Positions 1 to 8,808 are shown, counted from the stretch's first letter. The stretch: 64,000 bases of DNA from Enterococcus florum (GCF_004309355.1 NZ_BJCC01000001.1:186001-250000), one strand, 5' to 3'. The notes: generated from the letters alone by a model not told the origin. Program-made: numbers and translations.

Positions 1-670
1 CAGGCGACCCTTGCATGATCAATGCCCCTTTTTTCATTCCTAATATATAGTCAGAGAAACGTGACGCATGATTGAGATCATGTATAGTCATTAAGATCGT
101 TTTCCCTTGCTGATTGATTCTTGTTAACAGATGAAGAATTTCCAATTGATGGGCAGGATCTAGAAAAGTGATCGGCTCATCTAAAATTAAAATATCGGTA
201 TCTTGTGCCAACGCCATGGCTATCCATACTCGTTGCTGCTGCCCTCCAGAAAGGGTCGCTAATGTTCGATCACGCAATCCAGTCAAATCGGTAGCTTCTA
301 ATGCCCAGTTGATCAACGCGTGATCACGCTCCCTCAAGCCCGAGAACCCCTTCTGATAAGGAAAACGTCCATAAGCCACGATCTCTTCTACATTCAATCC
401 ATTGATTTGTGCACTGGTTTGCGAGAGCGAGGCAATTTTTTGAGCAACCATTTTTGAATCCATTTGATGGATGTTTTCACCATCTAACATCACTTCCCCC
501 TTTACAGGGTTTAGGATTCTTGCTAACGATTTGAGTAATGTTGATTTCCCACTACCATTAGGTCCAATCAGGCTGGTGATTTTGTTCTGAGGAATCTCAA
601 TCGTCACATCATTTAAAATAATTTTTTTGTCATACCCAACAGAAAGATCTGTCGTATTCAAGCTCACCAT
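1..670 (-). CDS. Iron-siderophore ABC transporter ATP-binding protein, 3' part cut by window edge
   Basis: This is the cytoplasmic ATPase subunit of a FepC/FhuC-type importer for iron(III)-siderophores or haem. About 223 residues are visible from ATG at 670 (MVSLNTTDL). They include a Walker A GPNGSGKST near residue 37, the ABC signature LSGGQQQR, and a Walker B ending LILDEP followed by a D-loop. The C-terminus lies beyond base 1. A purine-rich Shine-Dalgarno (AAGAGGA) sits just upstream. The other ATG at 674 is in a different frame. The gene is divergent from the siderophore-binding lipoprotein at 833, and a Fur-like repeat lies in its promoter. Permease genes are not in the window. The substrate cannot be told from sequence. 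Confidence 0.9.
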   Translation of the reverse strand, partial: MVSLNTTDLSVGYDKKIILNDVTIEIPQNKITSLIGPNGSGKSTLLKSLARILNPVKGEVMLDGENIHQMDSKMVAQKIASLSQTSAQINGLNVEEIVAYGRFPYQKGFSGLRERDHALINWALEATDLTGLRDRTLATLSGGQQQRVWIAMALAQDTDILILDEPITFLDPAHQLEILHLLTRINQQGKTILMTIHDLNHASRFSDYILGMKKGALIMQGSP

Positions 671-689
671 ACATCGTCCTCTTTCCTTT

Positions 690-709
690 GATAACCGTTC
701 TCAATTATC
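690..709 (-). promoter_or_regulatory. Fur-like operator for the ABC ATPase gene
   Basis: Read on the minus strand the site is GATAATTGAGAACGGTTATC, an imperfect inverted repeat resembling the Fur-box family. It shares the half site AATTGAGAAC with the operator at 790-810. It lies 20-40 bases upstream of the ATPase start. Iron-dependent repression is inferred from the site and from gene function. Confidence 0.55.
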
Positions 710-757
710 TCGTTCTTTTCCCCCTTCGTCAACTAGGTTTTGATGAAAAATTCCTTG

Positions 758-786
758 TTGACAGCGTCGATCCTTTCGGTAATAAT
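758..786 (+). promoter_or_regulatory. Sigma-A promoter of the siderophore-binding lipoprotein gene
   Basis: A perfect -35 TTGACA (758-763) is followed by a 17-base spacer and the -10 hexamer AATAAT (781-786). Transcription would start near 792, inside the inverted repeat at 790-810. Confidence 0.65.
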
Positions 787-789
787 AGT

Positions 790-810
790 AATTGAGAACA
801 ATTCTCAATT
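790..810 (+). promoter_or_regulatory. Fur-like operator over the lipoprotein transcription start
   Basis: AATTGAGAA-CAA-TTCTCAATT is a perfect 9-3-9 inverted repeat placed directly after the -10 hexamer. This is the usual place for an iron repressor of the Fur family. The repeat is seen; the identity of the regulator is inferred. Confidence 0.7.
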
Positions 811-832
811 AATGTACAAAGGAGTTCCATTA

Positions 833-1771
833 ATGTTTAAGTATAAGAAGTTTTTAACAGCAGCTGTTGTACTAGGTAGTTTGGTTGGATTAGGGGCTTG
901 CGGCCAAGGAGAAAATAGTCAAGACTCTGCTACAAACAATGAAACGCGAGAAGTAACAGATTCCTTGAACCATAAAGTAGAAATTCCGAAAAAACCAAAA
1001 CGAGTAATCGCGTCGTATCTAGAAGATTACCTGGTCGCGTTAGATGAAAAGCCTGTTGCACAATGGACAGTCGGTCAAGGAAAGATCCAGCATTATTTGC
1101 AGGATGATTTGAAGGACATTCCTACCGTCAACTATGATCTTCCCTATGAAGAAGTACTAAAATACGAGCCTGATTTATTACTGGTTGGCTCCAACACTAC
1201 TGTTGAGGGAGGAAAATACGATGAATATGAAAAAATCGCTCCAACTTATGTGGTAAAAAATGGGGATGGTGTGACTTGGCAGGAACAATTGGAAGAAATT
1301 GGAGATGTCTTCGATAAAAAGGAGCAGGCCAAAAAGGTTAAGGACGACTATGAATCATTGGTCTCAGAAACAAAGGAAGAATTAAGTGATGACATCAATG
1401 GAAAGTCGGCCACCGTTTTATGGGTCACAAACAATTCCGCTTTTATGGTTGCTGAAAATCGTTCAAGCGGTCGATTGCTTTACAGCGATTTAGGGTTTGA
1501 AGTACCAGCATTAACAAAAGAAATCAGTGAACAAGCTACCTCTGATTGGTCTGCTGTTTCACTTGAAAGTCTTTCTCAACTTGATGCGGATTACATCTTC
1601 TTAGTGAATAGTGATACAGGGGCTGCCATGTTTGAGGATTCATTGTGGAAAAATATCCCAGCTATAAAAAATGGACAGCTTCATGAATTTGATAACAACT
1701 CCAGCTGGCTATACAATGGACCAATCGCTTACACAAAAATGATTGAAAGCATCAAGGATGCGTTAAGATAG
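833..1771 (+). CDS. Iron-siderophore ABC transporter substrate-binding lipoprotein
   Basis: This is the extracytoplasmic binding protein of a FepB/FhuD-type (periplasmic_binding_2) importer, 312 residues. I chose ATG 833 because AAAGGAG lies 9 bases upstream and the next residues form a lipoprotein signal peptide: MFKYKK, a hydrophobic stretch, then lipobox LGAC with Cys23. A longer in-frame ORF from 740 would start inside the promoter. After a linker of about 20 residues the fold begins at REVTDSLNHKVEIPKKPKRV, the typical first strand of this family. It is divergent from the ATPase gene, under a strong promoter and a Fur-like operator, and ends at a terminator. The ligand is unknown. Confidence 0.9.
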   Translation: MFKYKKFLTAAVVLGSLVGLGACGQGENSQDSATNNETREVTDSLNHKVEIPKKPKRVIASYLEDYLVALDEKPVAQWTVGQGKIQHYLQDDLKDIPTVNYDLPYEEVLKYEPDLLLVGSNTTVEGGKYDEYEKIAPTYVVKNGDGVTWQEQLEEIGDVFDKKEQAKKVKDDYESLVSETKEELSDDINGKSATVLWVTNNSAFMVAENRSSGRLLYSDLGFEVPALTKEISEQATSDWSAVSLESLSQLDADYIFLVNSDTGAAMFEDSLWKNIPAIKNGQLHEFDNNSSWLYNGPIAYTKMIESIKDALR

Positions 1772-1776
1772 TTGAA

Positions 1777-1830
1777 CAAAAAAACCTGATCAATCGACCT
1801 CTGCATAAAATCGATCGATCAGGTTTTTTA
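1777..1830. terminator. Bidirectional intrinsic terminator
   Basis: CCTGATCAATCGA (1785-1797) pairs with TCGATCGATCAGG (1811-1823) with one mismatch. It is followed by TTTTTT and preceded by a run of A, so it can end both the plus-strand lipoprotein gene and the minus-strand gene whose stop is at 1828. Confidence 0.85.
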
Positions 1831-2562
1831 ATTGTGCCTGCTGCTGCGACTAACTAACTGTTTCGTTGTCTTACTGCGTACCAGTAGTTTTAATTGATAG
1901 GGTTCATGGTACCGTACACCCGAACGAACAAAATCGCCCCCGATAATGAAAAGACCAATTGGTTTCAATGTTTCAGACGAATACACCTCACCAATCGTAC
2001 TTAACGTTTGGTAGCTATGTCCAATCTGCACAATGTAATGTCCTTCACGCACCATTTTCAAATAGTAATAAGGATAAAGCGTATCTTTATCAATCAAAAA
2101 ACCTTCTGATTCACTTAGATCATTGGTTCTCAGCTCACCTTTTTCAACCAGCCATTGGATATTTTCAGCAACGATTAACTGATAATCCTCAATAAAATCA
2201 ATAGCGATCTCTTCTGCAGAGTCAAACTCCTGTTTCTTTTTCTTATTTTCCTGTTGAATATTAAAAGCCTCATCCGGTAAATATTTGACAAACAGCTGAG
2301 TAATATCTATTTTTAAATTTTTGTCTAAAAAATAGTAAAAAAAATTCAAGACAAAGAAATACAAAAACAGCAGGAAAACAACCGTATAAAGGATCATTTG
2401 AAAATAATTGTGATTGAGCCATAGGCCATAAATGATCCTCATTATATAAAAGGTTGGCAACAAGCCTAACAGGGTATACCCGCGATTTAAATACTTAGGA
2501 CTAATCTCTAAAAAGCCTAAAAATTTATTCAAACCATTGATGATCTCTAAAATGAATGTCAT
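1828..2562 (-). CDS. Membrane protein of unknown function, 244 aa (possibly DUF6681-like)
   Basis: The product has at least two hydrophobic segments near the N-terminus (around residues 28-48 and 52-80, the second very rich in Leu/Phe/Tyr). A charged, soluble C-terminal part of about 160 residues follows. It resembles the lactobacillales-only families of unknown function that begin with an amphipathic helix and two membrane spans; I recall DUF6681 as similar but cannot verify it. The start overlaps the stop of the upstream gene by 4 bases (ATGA), which suggests translational coupling. No catalytic motif is recognised. Confidence 0.75.
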   Translation of the reverse strand: MTFILEIINGLNKFLGFLEISPKYLNRGYTLLGLLPTFYIMRIIYGLWLNHNYFQMILYTVVFLLFLYFFVLNFFYYFLDKNLKIDITQLFVKYLPDEAFNIQQENKKKKQEFDSAEEIAIDFIEDYQLIVAENIQWLVEKGELRTNDLSESEGFLIDKDTLYPYYYLKMVREGHYIVQIGHSYQTLSTIGEVYSSETLKPIGLFIIGGDFVRSGVRYHEPYQLKLLVRSKTTKQLVSRSSRHN

Positions 2563-2975
2563 GGGGCATTCCCTACTTCATTTTCATTTTGATTAGCTGC
2601 AGTTGACTGATCGCTAGTTCCGTTCTCCTTCGCTGATGTTCCTGTCTCTGTACTTTCCAAAGTCGCAGCAGTTCCGGATTCATCTGTCGTTTCACTTGGT
2701 TGAACGCTTGACGGCGTCGTGTCTTGAGCATAATCGGCTTGGCTATCCGGTCCATTTTGCTCTATGGACAATGTGCTTTCTGCAGACTCCGAACTATTTT
2801 TATCAGTTGCGCTCTCCTCGGGTTGAATTCCCTCGGTATTGATAGTCGTGCTGCTGGCTCCCGAGCCGCCGCGATAACTTGCACCATTGGCTACGCCCGT
2901 TGCAGTAGCGATGATCGTTGACAATGTCAATAACGCAATTGGTTTGACTATAGGCGGTACTTTCCGCAAAACCAT
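2559..2975 (-). CDS. Secreted or anchored low-complexity Ser/Thr/Glu-rich protein, 138 aa
   Basis: One hydrophobic segment (residues 8-30) follows basic residues. It can be a signal peptide or membrane anchor and ends near GVANGAS. The remaining 100 residues are low complexity, dominated by Ser, Thr, Glu, Ala and Asn, with no fold visible; this looks like an extracellular disordered tail. The Shine-Dalgarno GGAGG stands only 2 bases before the ATG at 2975. An in-frame TTG two codons later has a 7-8 base spacing and could be the true start. The gene is coupled to the membrane protein downstream by an ATGA overlap, so the two probably work together. No family is recognised. Confidence 0.65.
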   Translation of the reverse strand: MVLRKVPPIVKPIALLTLSTIIATATGVANGASYRGGSGASSTTINTEGIQPEESATDKNSSESAESTLSIEQNGPDSQADYAQDTTPSSVQPSETTDESGTAATLESTETGTSAKENGTSDQSTAANQNENEVGNAP

Positions 2976-3090
2976 CGCCTCCTTCTAAGATAAATGGTCA
3001 ATCGTTTCATTGACTGAACTTCTATAGTTTTACCACTAGAAGTTTAGATTTTTCTTACGAATCTATGAACAATTTCCAAATCATTCGTTC

Positions 3091-3120
3091 AAAAAAAGAA
3101 CCCTTTGTGCGCTGGGTTCC
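3091..3120 (-). terminator. Intrinsic terminator
   Basis: GAACCC (3098-3103) pairs with GGGTTC (3114-3119). On the minus strand the stem is followed by a run of seven T. It lies just downstream of the broken small ORF at 3139-3353, so this locus was once an independent transcription unit. Confidence 0.7.
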
Positions 3121-3138
3121 ATTGCTTCTATCACTCAA

Positions 3139-3353
3139 CTATTTTTTGACCTTGTCATCTTTTGAATTTTCAGCTGGCTTTTGCTGGTCTGAAAAATCGA
3201 AGAGGATACTTTCATAAGTTTCCAGATCTTCAACGATCCTTAATTTATCTAAAATACCGTGGGTCTTTTTTCAAGTTATGCAGCTCGCACCCTTCCTTTG
3301 AGTCCTTGCGTTGCAGCAAGTGCATTTTCCCGGTAAAAAAATGCTTCTTCCAT
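3139..3353 (-). pseudogene. Small ORF of about 70 codons broken by two apparent frameshifts
   Basis: On the minus strand AAAGGAATAGAGG stands 7 bases before ATG at 3353. The frame opens as MEEAFFYRENALAATQGLK and then stops. Reading continues sensibly in a second frame (EGCELHNLKKDPRYF) and then a third (LDKLRIVEDLETYESILFDF ... KVKK) to the stop at 3139, right before a terminator. A start signal, coherent amino-acid composition and a terminator suggest a real gene that has lost its frame. Sequencing error is the alternative. I recognise no family. Confidence 0.4.
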
Positions 3354-3392
3354 TCGAATGCCTCTATTCCTTTATTCTACCCTTTGAGAGAA

Positions 3393-3425
3393 CAAAAAAA
3401 GCCAGAATCATCGTTGATTCTGACT
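3393..3425 (-). terminator. Intrinsic terminator of rpmG
   Basis: GTCAGAATCA and TGATTCTGGC form the stem on the minus strand, followed by TTTTTTTG. It starts 13 bases after the rpmG stop. Confidence 0.85.
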
Positions 3426-3437
3426 TCATGTCTCGAA

Positions 3438-3587
3438 TTATTTTACTTCTTTGTGCAAAGTAACTTTACGTTCGCGTGGGCAGTATTTTTTCTTTTCCAA
3501 ACGATCCGGATTGTTCCGTTTGTTTTTATTTGTTAAATAGTTACGTTCTTTACATGAAGTACATTCTAAAGTAATGTTTACGCGCAT
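3438..3587 (-). CDS. rpmG: 50S ribosomal protein L33
   Basis: This is a 49-residue protein of the large ribosomal subunit. It starts with the family signature [17 protein letters not shown] and ends [17 protein letters not shown] chose ATG 3587 by homology and by the Shine-Dalgarno GGGAGGGAAA upstream; the frame stays open to 3644 but that extension is not conserved. It has one CxxC (residues 9-12) but only a single Cys in the second half (KYC), so the zinc ribbon is incomplete. Genomes of this group often carry L33 paralogues that differ in zinc binding. Confidence 0.95.
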   Translation of the reverse strand: MRVNITLECTSCKERNYLTNKNKRNNPDRLEKKKYCPRERKVTLHKEVK

Positions 3588-3706
3588 GATTTTCCCTCCC
3601 ATACATGACAATTCTCCAAGATGAATCTCAGACTCAGATATCATACCATGTTTGAGAAAGTTTGGCTAGTCTTTTTGTCAAATTCGTTAAGTAGTATTAC
3701 TTGACG

Positions 3707-4183
3707 TTAACCAAGCAGTTGGCGAATGTCTGCTTCGATGGCCTCTGGTTTGGTCTGCGACCCGTAGCGCTTTACCACGTTTCCTTCTCTATCTACTAAA
3801 AACTTAGTAAAATTCCACTTCACCGCTTTGTTAAGTAAACCGCCTTGCATCGATTTCAAATACGTATACAGGGGAGATTCATTTTCACCGTTCACATCGA
3901 TTTTTGCAAACGTTGGAAAAGAGGTCTGATAGGTCATTTGACAAAAAGAAGCAATTTCTTCGTTGCTTCCAGGTGCTTGGTTGCCAAATTGATTGCAGGG
4001 AAAGTCTAATACCTCAAATCCTTTTTCATGATAGGCTTCGTATAATGCTTGTAGTCCTTCATATTGGGGCGTAAAGCCGCACCCAGTAGCGGTATTAACG
4101 ATCAACAATACCTCTCCTCGATAAACTGATAGATTCTTGTTTGTACCGTCTACTTGTTTTACCTTATAATCGTAAACCGACAT
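3707..4183 (-). CDS. Glutathione peroxidase family thiol peroxidase
   Basis: This 158-residue cytosolic peroxidase reduces hydroperoxides, in Firmicutes generally with thioredoxin or similar thiols. The catalytic Cys35 lies in NTATGCGFTPQY. The conserved LDFPCNQFGNQ (Gln) and WNFTKFLVD (Trp, Asn) blocks complete the active site. I placed the start at ATG 4183 because GGAAGG stands 9 bases upstream. The GTG three codons earlier (4192) overlaps that ribosome-binding site. It is a single-gene unit. BsaA/Gpo-like is the closest known type. Confidence 0.93.
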   Translation of the reverse strand: MSVYDYKVKQVDGTNKNLSVYRGEVLLIVNTATGCGFTPQYEGLQALYEAYHEKGFEVLDFPCNQFGNQAPGSNEEIASFCQMTYQTSFPTFAKIDVNGENESPLYTYLKSMQGGLLNKAVKWNFTKFLVDREGNVVKRYGSQTKPEAIEADIRQLLG

Positions 4184-4327
4184 ATCATTCACCCTTCCAT
4201 GTTTAATTTGGATTATACGCTGAAGAACAGATCAAAGATATAATCTTGCTTGCAAAATCCCCGACCTTTCCTTTGTAATAAAAGAACCTAAGCAAAAAGA
4301 AGCTTCCATCCTCTGCTTAAGCCTTGA

Positions 4328-6454
4328 TTAATTTGTACCATATACCTCTGTAAAGGCATTGATGATATCTTTTGCGATCGCTTTATTTGTATCATCATGA
4401 TCCACAGAAAGATTCGGAAGTACGACACTAATGGCGATTCGCGGTGCCTCTGAAGGCGCATAGGCTACCAAATTACTGTTGATCGTTTGAATCACTTCGC
4501 CATTTACAGTCACTGATGTCTCCGCAGTTCCCGTTTTAGCGGAGGTATCCAGATTAGCCGTTTGGAGATCGGTTGCGGTTGTATAAGGATCATTTCCATG
4601 GACTGCTTGATAAAATCCTTGTTTGATAATGCCCATTTGTTCCGGTGATAGGTCGACTTTATTTAACTCTTTGCCGGAAATTTCCTTTTGCAGCTCGCCT
4701 AGTCCTCCGTCTTCATTATTCCCGTAAATCCCTTTGACAACGTGAGGAGAAATTCTTGTACCTCCATTTGCGACTGTGGCTGCATATTGGGCTAGTTGCA
4801 TTGGGGTATAAGTATCGTACTGACCAAAGGATAAGTCAAGGAGGTTTCCACCGCCAGGCCCCCCAGGTTCGCCAAATTTTTGACTAACTAATCCACTCGA
4901 TTCACCTGGCAGGTCTATCCCTGTTTTGACGCCCATACCATACTCGGCGAAGGCATTGCGCAACTTGTCATACATCTCTTTTGTGCCAGCACTCTCCGGC
5001 AAGGCCATGTTTGGGTAATAATCCACACCGAGAATTCGCAGTACAATTTTCATCATGTAAGCGTTCGAAGACCATTCCAATGCTTTGACAGTGTTTAAAG
5101 GAATTTGATTGCCTGCGATTTTATTGTAAATCGATCCCTTTAACGGTGTACCAGCCAATTGAATCGGCTCATCAATCAGAACGTCATTTCCGCTGATCAC
5201 ACCCGTTTGGTAGCCAGCTGTTACCGTTCCTGCCTTTACAACAGAGCCAGGCTCAAAGTTGTTTAGGATTGTTCCCAATGTGTATTCCTTTATTTCTTTG
5301 CTGCCTACTTCATGAGAAAATCCACTCATCGCTAAGACATCCCCATTGTTTGGATCAAGGGCAACGGCATAGGCACCAGGTGAATACTGCGCTTGCCCAT
5401 TATCGATCAAATTTTGATAATGGTTCTTCACGATCTCTTCCACTCGTTTTTGAAAATCGCTGTTGATCGTCAGTTTCAAGTTAGCGCCTTTTTCGCCCTT
5501 GTTCAATTCTTCTTGTTTGGTGATGACACCTTGTTGATTCAAGGAGATTTCGTATTTGCTTTTTTTGCCTTGCAACGCCTCTTCATATTGTTTTTCTAAG
5601 TAACTGATTCCGACTCGATCGTTGCGAGCATAGCCTTTTTTCAAGTATTCTTTTAAATCGTCTTCAGGAAGCCCTTGTTTTTCTGTTGAGATGGTTCCCA
5701 AAATACTGCGCAGGGAATCGTCCAATGCATCATTGTAATTTCGCTCCCAGTCCGTTCCTGTCGAAACACCAGGAAGATCTGAAGCTCGTTCTGCAACGAC
5801 AGCTAATTCCTCGTTAGTGACATCTTTGCTTTTCACAAAAACCGTGCTAAGTGCAGAGGCGGCATTCATGCGTTTAAAAATCGTTGCTGCCCGCAATTCT
5901 GTTTCATCAAATTGAATTTCAGTGTCTTGGACTTTATCGACTAGCTTTTGATACTCATCTGAAGTATCCAAGTTTTTTTCCTTAAACGACAAACGATCCT
6001 CTGCTATCTTCAGGTTCTCAGGATTTGCCAGCCAATAATCCTTTTTATCACGATCGGTCAAGTTTTCATCGACTTCCACATGGATCAACTCATTCAATTT
6101 ATTGGCTACCTGATAAATATCTCCTGCAGACATCGTATTTCCCCGGGTAAACGTGATTGAGGGAAAAGCTTTATTGTCCACTAAAGCTACCCCGTTTGCA
6201 TCATAGATCGAGCCGCGGGGGGTACTGCGAGAGACATTGATGACCGTTGCCTCTTTTAAGCGCTGTTCCATCTTTTCGCCATTGACGATCTGGAGATACC
6301 CTAATCGAGTAATTAAAATTGCAAAGAGAGCAAAGATGATAAAAAAAAGAAAATTCAAGCGAAAAGGGATCTGGTTTTTATGTTTTGCACGATCCGCTGC
6401 TTCGGCGGTTTTGATTTTTTCTAGCCAATGGGTGAAGGGGTTCTTCGATTTCAT
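4328..6454 (-). CDS. Class B penicillin-binding protein 2B (transpeptidase)
   Basis: This is a membrane-anchored D,D-transpeptidase that cross-links peptidoglycan. Of its 708 residues, a cytoplasmic tail (1-30) and one membrane span (about 31-50) are followed by the dimerisation domain, with RGSIYDANG near 80. The transpeptidase domain carries S404VVK, SSN at 462-464 and KTG at 640-642. All three penicillin-binding motifs are intact. Length and N-terminus fit the PBP2b group of streptococci and enterococci. The start ATG 6454 has a GGAAGGAA ribosome-binding site. It is a monocistronic gene, separated from thrS by a strong terminator. Resistance-linked alleles cannot be judged without a reference. 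Confidence 0.93.
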   Translation of the reverse strand: MKSKNPFTHWLEKIKTAEAADRAKHKNQIPFRLNFLFFIIFALFAILITRLGYLQIVNGEKMEQRLKEATVINVSRSTPRGSIYDANGVALVDNKAFPSITFTRGNTMSAGDIYQVANKLNELIHVEVDENLTDRDKKDYWLANPENLKIAEDRLSFKEKNLDTSDEYQKLVDKVQDTEIQFDETELRAATIFKRMNAASALSTVFVKSKDVTNEELAVVAERASDLPGVSTGTDWERNYNDALDDSLRSILGTISTEKQGLPEDDLKEYLKKGYARNDRVGISYLEKQYEEALQGKKSKYEISLNQQGVITKQEELNKGEKGANLKLTINSDFQKRVEEIVKNHYQNLIDNGQAQYSPGAYAVALDPNNGDVLAMSGFSHEVGSKEIKEYTLGTILNNFEPGSVVKAGTVTAGYQTGVISGNDVLIDEPIQLAGTPLKGSIYNKIAGNQIPLNTVKALEWSSNAYMMKIVLRILGVDYYPNMALPESAGTKEMYDKLRNAFAEYGMGVKTGIDLPGESSGLVSQKFGEPGGPGGGNLLDLSFGQYDTYTPMQLAQYAATVANGGTRISPHVVKGIYGNNEDGGLGELQKEISGKELNKVDLSPEQMGIIKQGFYQAVHGNDPYTTATDLQTANLDTSAKTGTAETSVTVNGEVIQTINSNLVAYAPSEAPRIAISVVLPNLSVDHDDTNKAIAKDIINAFTEVYGTN

Positions 6455-6805
6455 GTATCTATTCCTTCCATTAATCAGGGTTGCTTGTTATATTGTAGCT
6501 GAAAAAAATTTTTTTAAAAAGGATAATCCTTGGTATAAGTTCCTACTTTAACACTTTTTTATGTAGTCGAATAGAGTGTTTCACAACATTCTCATAAAAT
6601 AATCACTTAACCTAAAACAGGATTATAAATGAGCTTTTTTTTAAAGATAAAATTTCTCGCGATCGTGAAACATTTTTCTGTTCTTCTATTTATGTGGAAA
6701 AATTTATCACAAAATCTTCATACAAAATAGATCAAACTCCCTTTTCAATAAAAAAGTTTTCCACAAATCCTTGCATTGCCATTCACCGTTTGAACCATTC
6801 GTGTA
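6455..6805. other. AT-rich intergenic region with DnaA-box-like nonamers
   Basis: No gene is evident. It should hold the PBP2b promoter; a TACAAT -10-like hexamer lies about 35 bases upstream of the start codon, without a good -35. TTTTCCACA-like nonamers occur at 6693-6701 (minus strand) and 6757-6765 (plus), and TTATCACAA at 6704-6712. All three are within one or two mismatches of the DnaA box. Confidence 0.4.
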
Positions 6806-6843
6806 TAAAAAAGCTGGCAACCGGAAACGGCTGCCAGCATGTT
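6806..6843 (-). terminator. Intrinsic terminator of thrS
   Basis: GCTGGCA (6813-6819) pairs with TGCCAGC (6832-6838). On the minus strand this is followed by TTTTTTATAC. It begins next to the thrS stop codon. Confidence 0.9.
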
Positions 6844-6845
6844 TT

Positions 6846-8783
6846 TTAATTGCGGCTGAAATTTGTAATATCGTCTTTGATTGCTTCGACGAAAATATTC
6901 AGCGCCTGGACCTCTTGGTCTTGGCTGCCATAACGGCGTACGTTGACACTAGCATCAGCAACTTCCTTATCTCCGACGACTAAGATATAAGGAATTTTTT
7001 GTGTTTGAGCCTGACGAATCTTGTAGCCCATCTTCTCATTTCGTTCGTCAACTTCTGCACGAACACCTTCGCGTTTCAACCGATCTTTAACTTCGTAAGC
7101 ATAATCTCCGTGGTGTTCCACAGATACAGGGATGATGACCACTTGTTCGGGTGCCAGCCAAGTTGGAAACGCACCTTTATATTGTTCGATCAAGTATGCA
7201 GTGAAACGCTCCATTGTTGAAACAACACTACGATGGACTACCACTGGACGATGCTCTTTTCCATCTTCTCCGATATACGTTAATTCAAAGCGTTCTGGCA
7301 GCAAGAAATCAAATTGGATCGTGGAGAGTGTTTCTTCCGTTCCAAGAGCTGTTTGAACTTGAACATCTAGTTTTGGACCATAAAACGCAGCTTCTCCATC
7401 CGCTTCAAAGTAATCAAAGCCGGATTCATCCATAACCTCTTTCAGCAACCGTTGAGAATTTTCCCACATTTGATCGTCATCGAAATACTTCTCTGTATTG
7501 TTTGGGTCACGATAACTCAAACGGAATCGGTAATCATCAAAGCCAAAATCTTTGTACACTTCAAGAATCAGATCCAGTGTTCGACGAAATTCTTCTTTGA
7601 TCTGGTCAGGCCGAACAAAAATATGTGCATCATTCATGGTCATTTCACGAACCCTTTGCAGTCCAGAAAGTGCGCCTGATTTTTCATAACGATGATCCAT
7701 CCCCAACTCTGCTAATCGAATCGGCAGTTCACGATACGAATGAATCCGATCTTTGTAGACCATCATATGGTGCGGGCAGTTCATTGGACGAAGCACCAAG
7801 TCTTCTCCGTCTCCCATATCCATCGTTGGAAACATATCTTCTTGGTAATGGTCCCAGTGTCCAGATGTTTTGTACAAATTTGTATTTGCCATGACAGGTG
7901 TGTATACATGTTCATAGCCCATCGATAATTCTTTATCGACGATGTATCGTTCAATCTCACGACGAATCGTTGCTCCTTTTGGCAACCAGAAAGGAAGACC
8001 AGATCCGACTTCCGGGGAAATCATGAACAAATCTAATTCACGCCCCAATTTTCGATGGTCCCGTTCTTTGGCTTCTTCTCGCAAACGCAAGAACTCGTCC
8101 AAATCTGCCTGATTGAAAAAGGCCGTTCCGTAAACCCGTTGCATCATTTTATTGTCAGAGTTTCCTCTCCAGTAAGCACCTGCTACTGAAAGTAATTTGA
8201 AAACTTTGATTTTGCCGGTCGAGGGTATATGCGGTCCACGACACAAATCAGTAAATTCTCCTTGCGTATAAGCAGTGATGACTTCCTCCTCTGGCAAGTC
8301 TTGAATCAACGCTACTTTGTAAGGATCATAACTGAAAAAGTCCAGAGCTGCTTCACGACTCATAACTTTTCGTTCGATGGGTAGATTTTCTTTGATGATT
8401 CTCTTCATTTCTTTCTCAATTGCTGGAAAATCTTCCTCAGAGACCTGACCTTCTTCATTGTCTGTATCATAATAGAATCCAGAATCGATCGCTGGCCCCA
8501 CACCAAAATGAATATTCGGGAACAAGCGACGCATTGCTTGGGCCATCAAATGAGCCGTAGAATGACGCATCAAAGGCAACGCTTCTTCATCTTTGTCCGT
8601 AACGATTTTCAATTCTGCATCTTCCTCGATCGGACGAGTCAAATCCTCGACCTCTCCGTTCACTACCACTGCCAAGGCTTTTTTAGCCAATGATTTAGAG
8701 ATACTTTCGGCAATCTCCAGTCCTGTTACCCCATCATGAAATTCTCTGACAGAACCGTCTGGAAATGAAATATTTACTGACAT
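6846..8783 (-). CDS. thrS: Threonine--tRNA ligase
   Basis: This class II aminoacyl-tRNA synthetase charges tRNA-Thr with threonine. It has 645 residues from ATG 8783, which has TAAGGAGG 10 bases upstream; the longer open frame runs into the T-box terminator. An N-terminal TGS domain ([13 protein letters not shown]) is followed by the editing domain with [10 protein letters not shown]. The catalytic core has the zinc-binding Cys in MNCPHHM, motif 2 and the C-terminal anticodon-binding domain. The upstream T-box makes expression depend on uncharged tRNA-Thr. Nothing is missing. Confidence 0.98.
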   Translation of the reverse strand: MSVNISFPDGSVREFHDGVTGLEIAESISKSLAKKALAVVVNGEVEDLTRPIEEDAELKIVTDKDEEALPLMRHSTAHLMAQAMRRLFPNIHFGVGPAIDSGFYYDTDNEEGQVSEEDFPAIEKEMKRIIKENLPIERKVMSREAALDFFSYDPYKVALIQDLPEEEVITAYTQGEFTDLCRGPHIPSTGKIKVFKLLSVAGAYWRGNSDNKMMQRVYGTAFFNQADLDEFLRLREEAKERDHRKLGRELDLFMISPEVGSGLPFWLPKGATIRREIERYIVDKELSMGYEHVYTPVMANTNLYKTSGHWDHYQEDMFPTMDMGDGEDLVLRPMNCPHHMMVYKDRIHSYRELPIRLAELGMDHRYEKSGALSGLQRVREMTMNDAHIFVRPDQIKEEFRRTLDLILEVYKDFGFDDYRFRLSYRDPNNTEKYFDDDQMWENSQRLLKEVMDESGFDYFEADGEAAFYGPKLDVQVQTALGTEETLSTIQFDFLLPERFELTYIGEDGKEHRPVVVHRSVVSTMERFTAYLIEQYKGAFPTWLAPEQVVIIPVSVEHHGDYAYEVKDRLKREGVRAEVDERNEKMGYKIRQAQTQKIPYILVVGDKEVADASVNVRRYGSQDQEVQALNIFVEAIKDDITNFSRN

Positions 8784-8808
8784 GTACAATTTCCTCCTTA
8801 AAATTAAT

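Noticed and set aside
740-832. N-terminal extension of the siderophore-binding protein from ATG 740
   Set aside because: This stretch contains the -35, -10 and operator; the lipoprotein signal peptide and the ribosome-binding site fit ATG 833.
3162-3536. Plus-strand ORF of 124 codons opposite rpmG
   Set aside because: It covers rpmG, its terminator and the broken small ORF in antisense; the minus-strand features explain the sequence better.
6771-8693. Many plus-strand ORFs of 60-90 codons opposite thrS
   Set aside because: They are shadows of a highly conserved synthetase gene, lack ribosome-binding sites and have no recognisable sequence.
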